Positions 10,701 to 22,238 of a stretch of 64,000 nucleotides of DNA are shown in pieces. The notes under the pieces are model-generated. The model saw only the letters and a list, made by a program, of their open reading frames with translations. It searched no databases and was not told the DNA's origin. The stretch spans positions 62,001 to 126,000 of the forward strand of contig OX359197.1 in NCBI GenBank assembly GCA_947172415.1, given 5' to 3'. The translations under genes and the position numbers were made by a program. The stretch's first letter is position 1; each line of letters starts with the position of its first letter. Source of the DNA: Chondrosia reniformis. Lineage: Eukaryota; Porifera; Demospongiae; Chondrillida; Chondrillidae.

Positions 10701-13680
10701 ATAGCAGTGGGAGGAAGAGGGGTGTGGTCAGTGGGAGGGAGAGGGGTGTGGTCAGTGGGTGGGGCAAGGCTGGGGCATTACCTGTCAGAGTATGTGTAAA
10801 AGTCTCCACTTAAAGATGGAAAGTCCGGCACTGACTCACTGCCAGAAACACCTAACCAACATACAATAGCTAATTCACTACATGATATTAGGAATAGGTC
10901 AACAACCTTTGCTCTTGCGCAATGCATCAAAATAATCTGAGAGAGTGCCAAAGTGCATCTAAAACAAATTAAAATGTCACATGATAGTCACATGACCAAT
11001 TGGACCGCAGATGTACACACTTGGGTGTGGTAGGATGGGCGACTATTGACATGATCCATAATGGTCTTGTAGTAAGAGTATTGCGCGTCCACCTCACTAG
11101 CCACATCGTATCTAAAGTCGTCTCCAAGTGGCACCAGGAGCACGTTTGTCCTAAAGAGCTGTGCCTTCTTTTTGTATTGGTCGAGGAGAAGCTTTGACCT
11201 CTCTGCCACATTGCTGGAGGTAATCTCCTGCGGAGGGGTTCTCCAGGGACAAGAGACTTTCAGTTTGAGGGAAGGAAGACGTTTGAAGTCAAACTGGCAG
11301 CAAACCTACAGATACAATGTATTACAGCTAGTTTGATAGACTCTATTTGTGCACACATGTTGCCATGGTTACCTTAGGATCTGGCCCACAGGTATGGGGT
11401 ATGTCGTAGGAATAAAATGGCATCATGTGACAGAGCATGTCAGTACTGCCGTCTTGGTCTGTAGGGCAGGGAGGCATATAGATATACATTGGAAGGGGCG
11501 AGGTCTATATCATTAAGGGGTGTGGTCTATATTAAGGGGCGTGGTCTATATTAAGGGGCGTGGTCTATATCATTAAGGGATGTGGCTAAAGACCTACCCC
11601 ACTCCTGTCTCCACATAAATTCAAGGTTGGTATCTTTGGCAAGCTTCTTTTTGATGTTGTAATGGACTCTTTGGATCAGCATGTTCTCCAATCCCAGACC
11701 TTTCAACAAGTAGGCCATTGTGGGGGTGTGGCCAAAGGGATCAATAGCCCATCCAGAACGGGGTTTTACTCCTTAATTAAATGTAAATAGAGTATTCAAT
11801 ACATTTTTCCTACATGCTATATCTACTTTAGAGTAAAATCTATATATGGGAAATGAGAGCTTTAGACGAGGATACAAGAGTTTCCTCATTCTACTTCTCT
11901 TCTTCTCCACTGGGACAGACAGCTGTTTCTGGAAATTCCACCCTTCACCAGTGACCCTGGGAATCTTCGTGAATCCAATGCATTGAATACACATCCATCA
12001 TCTGTGAGTATGTACCTGGAAGGTGCTCCTTCATCCACCAGTGACCCTCGATCAGCTGGTCTAGCATGGCATAATAGTGAGTGTTTGCTTCGTCGTTCAT
12101 GACCCACCCTCCAGTGACTATCTCAAGTTGTCCATCAGACAGTAACCTGTAGAGGGAGGGAGGGGGTGGTTGAGTGGGTGCTAGGGAGGGGGTGGTTGAG
12201 TGGGTGTTAGGGAGGGTGGTTGAGTGGGTGTTAGGGAGGGGGTGGTTGAGTGGGTGTTAGGGAGGGGGTGGTTGAGTGGGTGTTAGGGAGGGGGTGGTTG
12301 AGTGGGTGTTAGGGAGGGGGTGGTTGAGTGGGTGTTAGGGAGGGGGTGGTTGAGTGGGTGTTAGGGAGGAGGTGGTTGAGTGGGTGTTAGGGAGGAGGTG
12401 GTTGAGTGGGTGTTAGGGAGGAGGTGGTTGAGTGGGTGTTAGGGAGGAGGTGGTTGAGTGGGTGTTAGGGAGGAGGTGGTTGAGTGGGTGTTAGGGAGGA
12501 GGTGGTTGAGTGGGTGTTAGGGAGGAGGTGGTTGAGTGGGTGTTAGGGAGGAGGTGGTTGAGTGGGTGTTAGGGAGGAGGTGGTTAGGGATGCATAACTA
12601 ACTCCTTAAACAGTTGTTTCTGTGCTTCCTGTTGTTCCTGCCACCAAAGGTGGAGGAATGATATTTCTGCATAAATAAATTTTCTATTTTTGTCTTGACT
12701 CAAACTTTTGACTATATTGTTGAATATATTCCGTGTCTGTTTGTTATAATACTCCTCATACGTGACCAGCCACCCGGGGTCATTGTGGGAATGGGGCACC
12801 ACAAACACCTAATTGGAGGAAGGAGACACGCCCACTTTTCCATGACACACCCAACAAATCAAGATCCCATCCCAAAGATACACTCACTTTTGACATTAAA
12901 GTTATTTGTAGACACTACCTATAAGTGGTCGCTTGTCAACACTCACTTGAAGTGGATCTGACTGAAAGTCCTGCTCCGAGTAAGTAATGTCAAATCCCTG
13001 CTTCCAGACTCCTCCGTTGATGTTGTCAAAGGGTAGCTGGTCCATCAAATCCACCATTTTGATGTCTGTTTTACTGTTGGGTGGTCTACTGCTGAACTGA
13101 CACTCGGGGAGGTGAAACAAGTTAGGGAAAGTCCCTTCCTCAAAGGTGACCTTTACCTCCTTCCCTGCCACATCCACCTGAACCTGCTCCACCCCCTGGG
13201 GGTCAGGTATGGGCGTGGTTACCTCAGATATGACTGACAGCTCTGAGCGGACAGTCGTGGGCAGGACACGTGATTTGGTACTCCTCCGGCTAGCGGAAGT
13301 TACCTAACCGAAAGTGGACATCACATCTCATACAATGCACCTCTCACTACCAAACTACATGTAATGAATAACGAGCAAGACCATTAAGTGTACACTTAAA
13401 ATTGGCCAATTCCATAATCAAATTGGAAATACAAGAAGCCGAAATACAGTACAGTAAAAGGACGTGTTTCATCAAGCCATAGCTAGGTTCCAATGGACCG
13501 CTGGCGTACCGGCGTTGTACGTAGTCTACCGACTTTGGCTAGCGATCCCTCTTCAACATCGGACAAACTGTGTCTCAACAGAACGATGCTGCATATAAAG
13601 AAGACAGCTAAAAGGACGATACAGTATCTTCGAAGGACGAGCTTTCGTAAGTAAAACTTGCATAATTGTCCGCACACCAT
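7717..13680 (-). CDS. MAN2A1: Golgi alpha-mannosidase II (GH38)
   Basis: A type II Golgi membrane glycosidase that trims mannose from GlcNAcMan5GlcNAc2 during N-glycan maturation. Exon 1 (13510-13680) gives a short cytosolic tail, then a hydrophobic anchor ([14 protein letters not shown], about residues 20-35) and the start of a stem. Exon 2 (12947-13303) ends [12 protein letters not shown] and leads into exon 3 (12603-12808) with the catalytic block PHSHNDPGW. Later exons carry [37 protein letters not shown] (the nucleophile Asp region), [51 protein letters not shown] and a C-terminal [11 protein letters not shown]. The order matches MAN2A1/MAN2A2; which paralogue cannot be told. There are about 20 exons. 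Introns hold several minisatellites and two hammerhead-bearing repeats. Its start is 50 bp from the WDR7 start on the other strand. Confidence 0.95.
8384..8590. repeat. 29-bp minisatellite in mannosidase intron
   Basis: About seven copies of a 29-bp unit around AAGTGGGCGGAACTAATGATG, in the intron after the exon encoding [13 protein letters not shown]. Confidence 0.9.
9079..9192. repeat. 29-bp minisatellite built on ATCACATGA
   Basis: About four copies of a 29-bp unit containing TGATGATCACATGACCATAT, in a mannosidase intron. Each unit carries the TCACATGA word that is frequent elsewhere in the window. Confidence 0.85.
9205..9440 (-). mobile_element. Dispersed hammerhead-bearing element, copy 1
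   Basis: A near-complete copy of the roughly 220-bp dispersed family, in a mannosidase intron. On the plus strand it reads from AGATACCATTTTCCTACATGC through GAGCTTTGGATGAAGATAC and CCACTGGGTCAGACAGCTG to AATCCTTGGCCCATGT. The sense strand, defined by its ribozyme, is minus. It matches the copy at 54372-54592 along nearly its whole length. Confidence 0.85.
9338..9388 (-). ncRNA. Type-I hammerhead ribozyme, copy 1
   Basis: On the minus strand, CTGATGA (9378-9372) is followed by a 15-nt helix II segment (GGG...CCC), then GAAA (9356-9353), the self-complementary CAGCTG (9352-9347) forming a very short helix III, and TC, with predicted cleavage between 9345 and 9344. Helix I pairs GGATCA before the core with TGACCC after the cleavage site, with one mismatch. 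All core residues are intact. A weak point is an A-A pair where the 10.1-11.1 G-C is usual. Confidence 0.7.
11508..11582. repeat. Short GGGGCGTGGTCTATATTAA minisatellite
   Basis: About three to four copies of a unit of roughly 20-25 bp in a mannosidase intron. Nothing else is seen in it. Confidence 0.8.
11796..11985 (-). mobile_element. Dispersed hammerhead-bearing element, copy 2
   Basis: A copy of the same family in another mannosidase intron: TTTTTCCTACATGCTATATC, TTTAGACGAGGATACAAGAG, then CCACTGGGACAGACAGCTG and ACCCTGGGAATCTTCGTGAA. It is diverged from copy 1 by scattered substitutions and small indels. Confidence 0.82.
11912..11960 (-). ncRNA. Hammerhead ribozyme, copy 2 (core mutated)
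   Basis: The minus strand has CTGGTGA (11951-11945) where CTGATGA is expected, so the invariant A6 is changed to G. Helix II, GAAA (11929-11926), CAGCTG and TC are retained. In helix I, the 1.4 position is C-G rather than the C-A of copies 1 and 10, while 1.3 has become U-U. It is probably inactive. Confidence 0.6.
12160..12588. repeat. 26-bp minisatellite in mannosidase intron
   Basis: About sixteen copies of a 26-bp G-rich unit, GGAGGGGGTGGTTGAGTGGG plus TGTTA. An AGGAGG variant has spread through the second half of the array. It sits between the exon with PHSHNDPGW and the next coding exon and abuts the splice donor. Confidence 0.95.
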
Positions 13681-13730
13681 TTTAAATTAAGGACACTTTC
13701 CTTGTAGTTCATTGATCCCAACAAAAGAAA
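13681..13730. promoter_or_regulatory. Bidirectional promoter, mannosidase/WDR7
   Basis: Only 50 bp separate the two divergent start codons. The plus-strand start reads GAAAATGGCGTCA and the minus-strand start TAAAATGGTG; both resemble the YY1 site AAnATGGCGGC. There is no TATA box. Confidence 0.5.
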
Positions 13731-16700
13731 ATGGCGTCAGGAGGAGCGAGCGTTCCAATCGTGTTTTGGGGCTCAAAACCTCCCAGCCACGAAATCACTT
13801 GTATTTGTCTGTGTAACAGATCCGATCTGATCGCCACCGGATCAAAGTCGGGACAAGTGTGCTTGTGGACGTTGGAGCGCGACCAGGAGGGATTGAGAGT
13901 GAGTTATATCTCTTTCCAAGATATTGCGGTCGATCCGCTTCCTACTAACCGAACGAGCCGCATCCTTGGTCCGTAGATCATTCCGTACATGCTTCTCTTC
14001 TCGGAGCACTCCGAAGTGCTATCTCTCTCGCCAGTCAAACCGGCCACCTCCGGAGACTCGTACAAACTGGCAGTGCTCAGCAGCAATGGGTAGGTGGGCG
14101 GGGACTAGTAGAGTGGGCGTGGCTGGGAGACTGTATATGTACTGTATATACGTATCTATTGTATTCATGTACTATACATATGTACTGTATATATGTACTG
14201 TATATATGTACATTTTGAAGTTTGCACTAGTGAGCTCTTTAGGTAATACCTGACTGCTCATGAGAAGTGGGAAAGAGGCAGTTAAACAGTTGAGTGGTTG
14301 GAGCATTTGATTGTTGCATTCTGCAGAACTGTCAGATTGTGGGACATGAAGGAGAAGGTTTGCCTCCGACACTGCACACTGCCGGGACAGCATAAGGCAA
14401 TGAAAGTATTTGAGCGATGGAGCGTGTCCGGCTCACTGCTGGTGGTCTACGGGCAGTACTCTGACATATTCCTTGTAACTATTACCAACTTGAAGGTATG
14501 GTCATGTGACAGCCATGTGATTATCATGTGACCTTGGTGCCTGCATTGTGTAGTTGGTCTACATTCTCAAGTCTGACCACTCACCAAATTGGATTGAGCA
14601 CTGCTGCTTTCTGCCCAACGTGGAGCACAGAGACGCTCTCCTAGCGACCGCAACTGATGGCAATATCAAAGTCTGGTGTCTACCCCCGTCTCAGCATGGA
14701 ACAGTGAGAATGCCTCCTAATCACTCAGGCTTGTTAGTATTGACTGTTCTCTGTTTCTTGTAGAATGTAGAAGAGCTTATTGAAGACTCGTCCAAGGGTT
14801 TCGATATCAAGAATGTAGTGTCCCTGACATCGCATGCATCCAAAGGATTCAGTCGTGTTTTGGCAGTCACACAACAAATGTGGATAGTATTTGAGGCTAC
14901 TGGCGGCCATCTTAGGCCTCTCTATAGTGAAAATAATATTATGGAAATGTTAAAAGGAGGAGACTTTGTTACTATGGAAACAGTTATAATTTGGGGAGAA
15001 GTGAGTTTCATTGTCCCAATATTCTATGCCCATATATGGTGTTTCACCCTCTTGTAATAGGATGGGGCCGCCTTTCTGCACCAGTTGCCTCCTCCAACAT
15101 TAGAGGCATCACCTGCTGAGGAGGCCCCTCTAATTAAGAAACTAGTAGTTAGTAGGGAAAGCCCCTGTAGATCCCATCTTGTATATAATGTCATTGGAGG
15201 CTCTACAGAAGACATTCTTCTTGTGGGCGGGGACGAGACTGGAAGGTAGGCATGGCAAATGAGATATCACTCCCTTACATTACAGAACACTCATTCTGTA
15301 GGTTGCTGTTTTGGGATATCAAATGTGAGTCAAGGGGAAGAGGAGAGAAGGAGTGTGTTCCCTTAATTACAGGGGCTCTCTCAGACTCCTGGTCCCACCC
15401 AGTCAAGTCGCCTGGACTCTCTGACACGTTGGTATGGCCAGCCATTTTGTGTATTTCAGCCAGTTTGATGTGTAAAGGTTTACTACATAGTTTCCTCAAG
15501 GGGAAGTCCCTCCCATGACCTGCGCCATCCACTTGGACTCCATTGGTAGACTGGTCTGTGGACACGAGGATGGAACTGTTGTAATGTTCTACCCCTCACA
15601 GGCCGCCACTGTACTACTGCTGTCGCCACGGAGATTTACAGCTGGTGAGCTGAACCCAATATCTTGAGCTGCTACATGTCACATGACTGTCATGTGACCT
15701 TGCAGGTTGGCCTCAGCATTGCATACTTAAGAAGCACGTTGGAAGAGTCAATACATTCCTCTATCCAAATGCATTTGGTGATCGCTATGACAACAAGTTG
15801 CTTCTCTCAGGGGGAGAGGATTTTACTGTCAGGTTGTGGAATCTGTATGCTGGTTGCCTAGTAACCACTTATTCAGTCCATGGTGGTCCAGTAGTTGATT
15901 TGATGGCTGTTCCAAAAGATTTATCAGTTAGTTGGGGAATCCCCAAATACCCACTGGTTGACTGTGTCTTCTCACTTATGCAGCTTCGCTATCAGAACTG
16001 CGTGTGTTCAATTGGTCTCGATCACTCGGTAGCCATTTTGGCCCTTCAGGAGCGCAACTGTGTCTTCCTGGCCTCCTGTCATGATGCGCCAGTGGAGACA
16101 GTCAGGTGGAGACCCTATGAAGACTTCCTTATCGTAGGCTGTAATAATAGTAAAGTGTATGTTTGGCAGCTTGAAACAGGTGAGGACACACCCACTTGAG
16201 ACACACCCACTTGTGACACACTCACTTGAGATACACCCACTTGAGACACACTCACTTGAGACACACCCACTTGAGACACACCCACTTGTAACACACCCAC
16301 TTGTGACACACCCACTTTGTGTCTAAAGGTACACTGGATCGCTGCATCGATGGAGCAACTGGTGAAGTGGTGCTGAAGCACTCCATCCAATCACCTCAAG
16401 TCAGTACAGATCAGACACAACCCACTGCTCTAAAAGTGGTCAACCTTCATCCACTACCCACTGACCCCATCATTCAGGTAGGCCCCAACTGACCCCATCA
16501 TTCAGGTAGGCCCCAACTGACCCCATCATTCAGGTAGGCCCCAACTGACCCCATCATTCAGGTAGGCCCAACTGACCCCATCATTCAGGTAGGCCCAACT
16601 GACCCCATCATTCAGGTAGGCCCAACTGACCCCATCATTCAGGTAGGCCCAACTGACCCCATCATTCAGGTAGGCCCCAACTGACCCCATCATTCAGGTA

Positions 16701-19217
16701 GGCCCCAACTGACCCCATCATTCAGGTAGGCCCCAACTGACCCTTTCCCTACCCCTCCCCCAGGTGCTGCTGTTCAACCCGCAGGTTATTATCAACCTGC
16801 TGTCAAAGGCTCCAGAGCTCCTGGCAAAGCCACATCAGAAGCAGCGACAGCAGATACAGAAAGGATTCCGCCAGTACCTTCACGCTCGCAAGCAGTTTAC
16901 AGAAGTGTCAGTCCCGGGGAAAGTCCCTGATAAGATGAGTGACGTTGACAAAGAAATTGCCAAAGAAAAGATGGGAGAGAAAATGGCCGCCCACAAGGAT
17001 GACCAGCTGCAGGGGGAGTGGCCAAAACAAATTATAAACATTGTTCGACTGCTCCTGTCCTGTCTGCATGCATGGCAGGCGGACAACAACCTTGACAAGG
17101 ACCTGGAAAAGAGAGTAGGTCTCCTCAAACCAGTCCATCCCATTTCCTTTGGAATGATGAGCAGAGGCAACATTCTCTCTCTGGTCCTCCCCGGTTGGGG
17201 GCAGAAGAGGGCTCCCCCTAGGCCTGGTCCCGCAAAGAGGGTGGGGCTGACCACACCCCTACAGCTGCCCCTACAGCTGCCTAGGATGTCCAGCATAGAG
17301 TTCTTTGACATCCACGACCTTCGCTGGCACTTGGCACAGCTCCTGACCACGCAGCACCTGCTGACGGTGGTGTCCATATCAAACACTTTGATGAACCACA
17401 TCAAAGGAGCTCAGTTGCTGGCCAGTTCAGCTAGCGAGATGGACCCGCTGGGCGATGACAGTGATGAGGAGGACAAGGATGAAGGAACAAGGGACAACTT
17501 GCTGAGAGCTTGCTGGAGCCAGGTCACTGCCCTGCACTGCGTCATGCTGCCAGAGAAACAGGGAAAGCAGTTCAAGTCTCCAAATTTGACTCTTTTGGCA
17601 GAAAAGTATCCCGATAAGTGTGTGGAGGTAAGCTGATCATGTGACAGTCACATGGTCTCCCACTCTTAGTCATGTTGCACCCTTTTGCAGGTACGTGAGG
17701 CAGCCCAGGCTCTCCTCCAATCAGAATTGAGGAGGGTCGGACCGGATGGTCGTGCCAAGCTGATTCACCAGTGGTCCCGTAAGTTGCCCTCTCAAGCTCC
17801 TGTCTCACCCAAAACACCTGTGGTCGAGGAACCTACTGAAGTGGTCACTGACAACCTGGACCAGCCCACCTCCCAGGCCACGCCTCTCCAGCAGTACACT
17901 GCCCTGATCATACTTGGGGTGATAGGAGCCGAATTCTGTCGCCATACCAACAAGAAAGGCTCAGATGTCAATGTGATGGATTCGGGCGTTGCTAGGCAGG
18001 TTGCTAAGGCACTCCAGGCAGTCATATTAGACAGGCCCCAGGCCTCCCTCTCCCTGGCAACCAGCTGGAGGCGGTCGGCAGTGGATCTGATGGGCAGAGG
18101 GTTTCACCTGTGGTCCAATCACGTGACTATCAGTCGCATCCTCAGTGGCCTACTGGAGCTCTGCCTCCTCGCTCCTCTCTCCAAGAAGACTAACGGCAGT
18201 AGCAAGGTGTCACTCTCCAATCAGATGATGGGGCTGGCTGCTCGGAAGGCTCTTAGTCTGATGGTGATAAGTGCCCCCAGGCTGCTAATTGACACACTGG
18301 CCAAAGAAGTGCTGTGCTTCCTTCAGTCCACCCACACCATGCACTACCCCCACTCCACCCTCCACCCTGTGCCTGTTGGCATAGCAACGCCTCAGCCGAC
18401 CAGTGGGATCACCATGGGAGGGGAGGACCTGCTGTTGAACTCGAAAAATGAAATTCTCTCTCTCCTGGAGACTGCAGTGGACAAGTCTCATCAAGACGTC
18501 TCCCTCATGCTGGTTGATGTGGTAGACATTTTGTTGTTTTGCATATCACCGGATCAGCTTAAAAAGGATAAGAATTTGTTTGAATTGATTCCAATTTTTA
18601 AAAGGTAAGTTTGAGAACCTTAATCTAGAATGCAGTTTAGTTGCTGATACAGCAATATTTGGTAGTAAATGTAGTTCCTATTTCACTTGAAATGTATTAT
18701 TTGTATATGCAGACTTACAAGTCACGTGAGCTATTCCCCTCGCAGCAGAAAGTTGGCTGTTGGATCTAAAGTTGGCCGGATCCACATTTACGACTTTAGA
18801 CACTTTCACTGCGACTCTGTCAATGCTCACTCCACATCTGTCACAACACTACTTCTCTCAGATGATGGAAAATTACTTGCGTCATACTCTCAAGGGGCCT
18901 CCGCCCTCACAGTATGGCAGGTGAGCCACCCCACCCCCTGTAGGAGAGTGGCCCCACCCCCTGTAGGAGAGCCACCCCACCCCCTGTAGGAGATATACAT
19001 CTATCCCATCCTAATAGATAGAGATACAGTACATCTATCTCACTCCCTGTAGGTTGGGTCAACGATGCTGAATGTTATTAGAACTCAGCCAAAATGTATT
19101 CAGACTTGGCCAGTTGTGACGTCTGGTAAGAGTGTGCATCATTTGGAGTGGCAATCCAACAAGAACGTCATTCTGCATTACGGAGATGGACTGCAGAGCA
19201 AATACTCTATTAATTAA
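13731..19217 (+). CDS. WDR7: WD repeat protein 7 / rabconnectin-3 beta
   Basis: A large WD40 protein that partners DMXL proteins and promotes V-ATPase assembly on endosomes and vesicles. The N-terminus VPIVFWGSKPPSHEITCICL matches the WDR7 start. Further WD repeats include GSKSGQVCLWTL, LISGGEDFTVRLWNLYAG, CVCSIGLDHSVAILALQERN and WRPYEDFLIVGCNNSKVYVW. The middle contains CLHAWQADNNLDKDLEKRVG, WSQVTALHCVMLPEK, VREAAQALLQSELRR and ALIILGVIGAEF, all diagnostic of WDR7. The C-terminal WD repeats end at WQSNKNVILHYGDG and the stop at 19217. Exon/intron junctions I checked are in frame. The exon ending at 16477 is followed by a minisatellite that repeats its own donor site. The 3' end converges on DBR1, leaving 320 bp. 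Confidence 0.95.
16196..16318. repeat. ACACACCCACTTG minisatellite
   Basis: About eight copies of a 14-15-bp unit (GAGACACACCCACTT) in a short WDR7 intron directly after the donor following VWQLETG. Confidence 0.85.
16464..16742 (+). repeat. 27-28-bp minisatellite repeating a splice donor
   Basis: The unit is TGACCCCATCATTCAG followed by GTAGGCCCCAAC. It begins with the last 16 bases of a WDR7 exon and includes the authentic 5' splice site. Ten CAG/GTAGG donors lie at 16478, 16506, 16534, 16562, 16589, 16616, 16643, 16670, 16698 and 16726. The next exon begins VLLFNPQV at about 16764. Use of a downstream donor would add about nine residues per copy, with a frame change for units of 28. Confidence 0.92.
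18918..18992 (+). repeat. Acceptor-like repeats in WDR7 last intron
   Basis: About three copies of CCACCCCCTGTAGGAGA lie upstream of the real acceptor CACTCCCTGTAG/GTTGG at about 19052. Each copy looks like a pyrimidine-rich 3' splice site. Confidence 0.6.
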
Positions 19218-19537
19218 TGCAATTTTGTTATTCTGTATACTGCAAATAATGACTGATTATCTGCGAAGCAACCTTTACGCTGTCAAAACATTTTCATGAG
19301 ACAACAATATGTTAGCATATATCAGAAAGTACTCGCTAATAAGTAAGGATGGTCGAAAAATATTCAATACTTTAATGTACCATATACAGATTGTCAATAC
19401 AATTCTAATTCTAAAACATTATTTGTTGTATATAGAAAAATAGATAAAACTTTTAGAGCTCAATTGCCAGCAAAATTATTAAATGATAAAACATGCGGTA
19501 TTTGTAAGTCTAATTGATTCATCAGAAAGTTAAAAGT
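19218..19537. other. Convergent intergenic region WDR7/DBR1
   Basis: 320 bp of AT-rich DNA between two stop codons. It must hold both 3' UTRs. No gene or repeat is seen. Confidence 0.7.
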
Positions 19538-22238
19538 TTATACATCACTTGACTCTGAAGACTTTGAACGTTTACCTTTCGGTTCCTCTTCTTCAAACTC
19601 CACATCAGATTCTGCAAATTTTGTGATTCTGTATAATACACAGACCAACCCCACCCCTCCCCCTTTGGTCATCACCTTCCCCTCCCCCTTTGGTCATTAC
19701 CTTCCCCTCCCCCTTTGGTCATCACCTTCCCCTCCCCCTTTGGTCATCACCTTCCCCTCCCCCTTTGGTCATCACCTTCCCCTCCCCCTTTGGTCATCAC
19801 CTTCCCCTCCCCCTTTGGTCATCACCTTCCCCTCCCCCTTTGGTCATCACCTTCCCCTCCCCCTTTGGTCATCACCTTCCCCTCCCCCTTTGGTCATCAC
19901 CTTCCCCTCCCCCTTTGGTCATCACCTTCCCCTCCCCCTTTGGTCATCACCTTCCCCTCCCCCTTTGGTCAACCCCACCCCTCCCCCTTTGGTCATCACC
20001 TTCCCCTCCCCCTTTGGTCATCACCTTCCCCTCCCCCTTTGGTCATCACCTTCCCCTCCCCCTTTGGTCAACCCCACCCCTCCCCCTTTGGTCAATCCCA
20101 CTCCCTATTTTAGGCTTATGTAGTCAGGGGCTGCCCCATCCCTCTGGACCTTCCCCCAACCTACCATCTTCTTGGTTATCAAGGTCATCTAGACTGATCT
20201 CGTCAGGGTTAGCTTGAAAAGGTGTTTCCAGAGTAGATGTGGCTTGTGGGAGGGGCTTATATAGCCCAGGATTAAAACCAAATGGATTGCAAATTTCAAG
20301 TCTTGTACAAAACTCGACTGTCTGAGGGTGATCCACCTTTGTCACAGTCTCTGCAATGGACAGAGAGTCACACGTGTCTATACTGCTAGCTAGCATGTCA
20401 TTGGCTGACCTTCCCCCTGCCACGGATTGGAAGGGTCAAATGGAGCTACTGTCATGATAAAGTTTTGAGGAATCTTTCAAAGGAATATTTGTAATTAAAG
20501 GATTTCACTCACTAATAGCTACAGATATACCTACTGTAAAGTTGCCTTGAAATTTATCAAAAATCCATTTCAATTCATCTTCTGTCGGAGTAAAGCTAGT
20601 TCTTCTTGAACCCGAGGATGGTTGCCATGGTGACTTGGCAATGGGGATGTCCCCATTGATGGCTTTAGTCAGTGCCAACCACTGTGGATCGTAACTGAGT
20701 ATTTTGGGGCTGCCTTGGTCGGGGAAATCTAGCACCTATATCACAGGAAGAGCTCATTATGGTTCTGTCAACAACTTTAGACTTACTTTAAGAAACATTC
20801 TCTTTGGCAAACATTTGTCTAGTGCTAGAAAATAGGTACTCTCTGGCTGCGAGTTGCTAGGTGTACAAAGTGGATCCTTTGATGTGGTCAGTGGATCCTT
20901 TGATGTGGCTGGTGGATCCCTCGATGTGGCTGGTGGATCCTCTGATGTCGTCGGTGGATCCTTTGATGTGGTCAGTGGATCCTTTGATGTGGTCAGTGGA
21001 TCCTTTGATGTGGCTGGTGGATCCTCTGACGACCTAGTGTTCTCTCTATGCAGATAAGTTGCCTCAAATTTGACGTGCAAGTGTCCAGCGAACCAGTACT
21101 TGGGTTTCAGATGGTCCATCAGCTCCTTGCCTGCAGGACTGCCCAGTGTCCGGCTCCTAATCTACACAAACAGACCACTCACACGTTATAGAGAGAGTGC
21201 AGATAGTAAATCTGTGGAAATACCTCCTTTTCAAAGTACGGCTTTATCCTAAGCAGCTGCTGAAGGTTGCCATGGTAATATATTTCCAAAGGCCAGTCAT
21301 GTGACATGAAGATATCAATTTGCCCAGTCAACTATATGGAGATAAGTTATACTGAAACAAAGGGAGGGGCTGATGGAGGGAGTGGCTGATGGAGGGAGTG
21401 GGAGGGGCTGATGGAGGGAGTGGCTGATGGAGGGAGTGGGAGGGGCTGATGGAGGGAGGGACTGATGGAGGGAGGGGCTGATGGAGGGAGGGACTGATGG
21501 AGGGAGTGGCTGATGGAGGGAGTGGCTGATGGAGGGAGTGGTTGTTACAAGATTAATACCTGTTTCAGTTTAAACACTTCAAACTCTCTTGTGTGATATG
21601 CACTCTTTATCATATTTCTGGAGAAGGGCAGCCTCTCATAGTGTCCCAGCTCATAGTGATACTCGTTATATATTCCAGACACACCAGCGATCCTCAACCC
21701 CCCAAAGAACACTACTCCCGAGTACCCTAAGTAGTATATGTTGGGGGCTACCCAACCACCGTAGGCTCTGAGGGGGCGGGGAGGGAAAGGGGGCGTGGCA
21801 TGTGAGGGATGGGTGAAGTTGTTGCAGTACCAAAACAGTGATGCTTACAATTCAAGAAGATGATTTGACGCCTCGTGATTTCCTCCAACGAATACAGTCA
21901 ATATGGGAGCCTTTAGTTGACCTGAATAATACTGCACAGCCAGACCTCATTCGACGGAACACGACTCGTAGCCATAGCAACCTACCTTGTAAAAGGACCC
22001 CATTTCCTTGTACTTGTCCGGTACAGACATCATCTCGAGATCCGCTCTGTTCCTGACCGCCTGAAAGTCCCCGCAACACAGCAACAAGTCAATCTTGATT
22101 CCTTCGTTTCGTTCCCTCTCCGTTAGTATCCGATACACCGTCTCCAACTGACCATGCAAGCATCCTTCCACTGCCACCTACAAAATGGACCAAACGTCAG
22201 TCGCTAGCAGGTCAGTAGGGGACCTGCTGTACCTTCAT
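19538..22238 (-). CDS. DBR1: RNA lariat debranching enzyme
   Basis: Hydrolyses the 2'-5' bond of excised intron lariats in the nucleus. Exon 1 is only ATGAAG (22233-22238), spliced to an exon starting [11 protein letters not shown], so the start reads MKVAVEGC. Metal-ligand motifs are present in order: GCLHG (the Cys/His pair), [31 protein letters not shown] and [20 protein letters not shown] and [15 protein letters not shown] follow, then an acidic/basic tail ending SSESSDV at 19538. A 21-bp coding minisatellite (20870-21030) inserts about eight copies of a seven-residue DPxTTSK repeat between the HLHVKF and FLALDKCLP motifs. A small intron of about 60 bp is needed near 20360-20420 to keep frame. 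A 25-bp minisatellite fills the last intron. Confidence 0.95.
19650..20105. repeat. 25-bp minisatellite in last DBR1 intron
   Basis: About eighteen copies of CCTCCCCCTTTGGTCATCAC plus CTTCC, with a few CAACCC variants. The open frames across it are an artefact of the repeat. Confidence 0.95.
20870..21030 (-). repeat. 21-bp coding minisatellite in DBR1
   Basis: About eight copies of GTGGATCCTTTGATGTGGTC on the plus strand, encoding [21 protein letters not shown] on the minus strand. The 21-bp unit preserves the frame. It lies in a loop of the metallophosphoesterase domain that is short in the human enzyme. Confidence 0.92.
21358..21548. repeat. GGCTGATGGAGGGAGTG minisatellite
   Basis: Roughly eleven irregular copies of a 16-20-bp unit in a DBR1 intron. 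Confidence 0.85.

Noticed and set aside
19623-20217. Three overlapping plus-strand frames rich in PSPFGHHL
   Set aside because: A stop-free 25-bp minisatellite in a DBR1 intron gives open frames in several phases.
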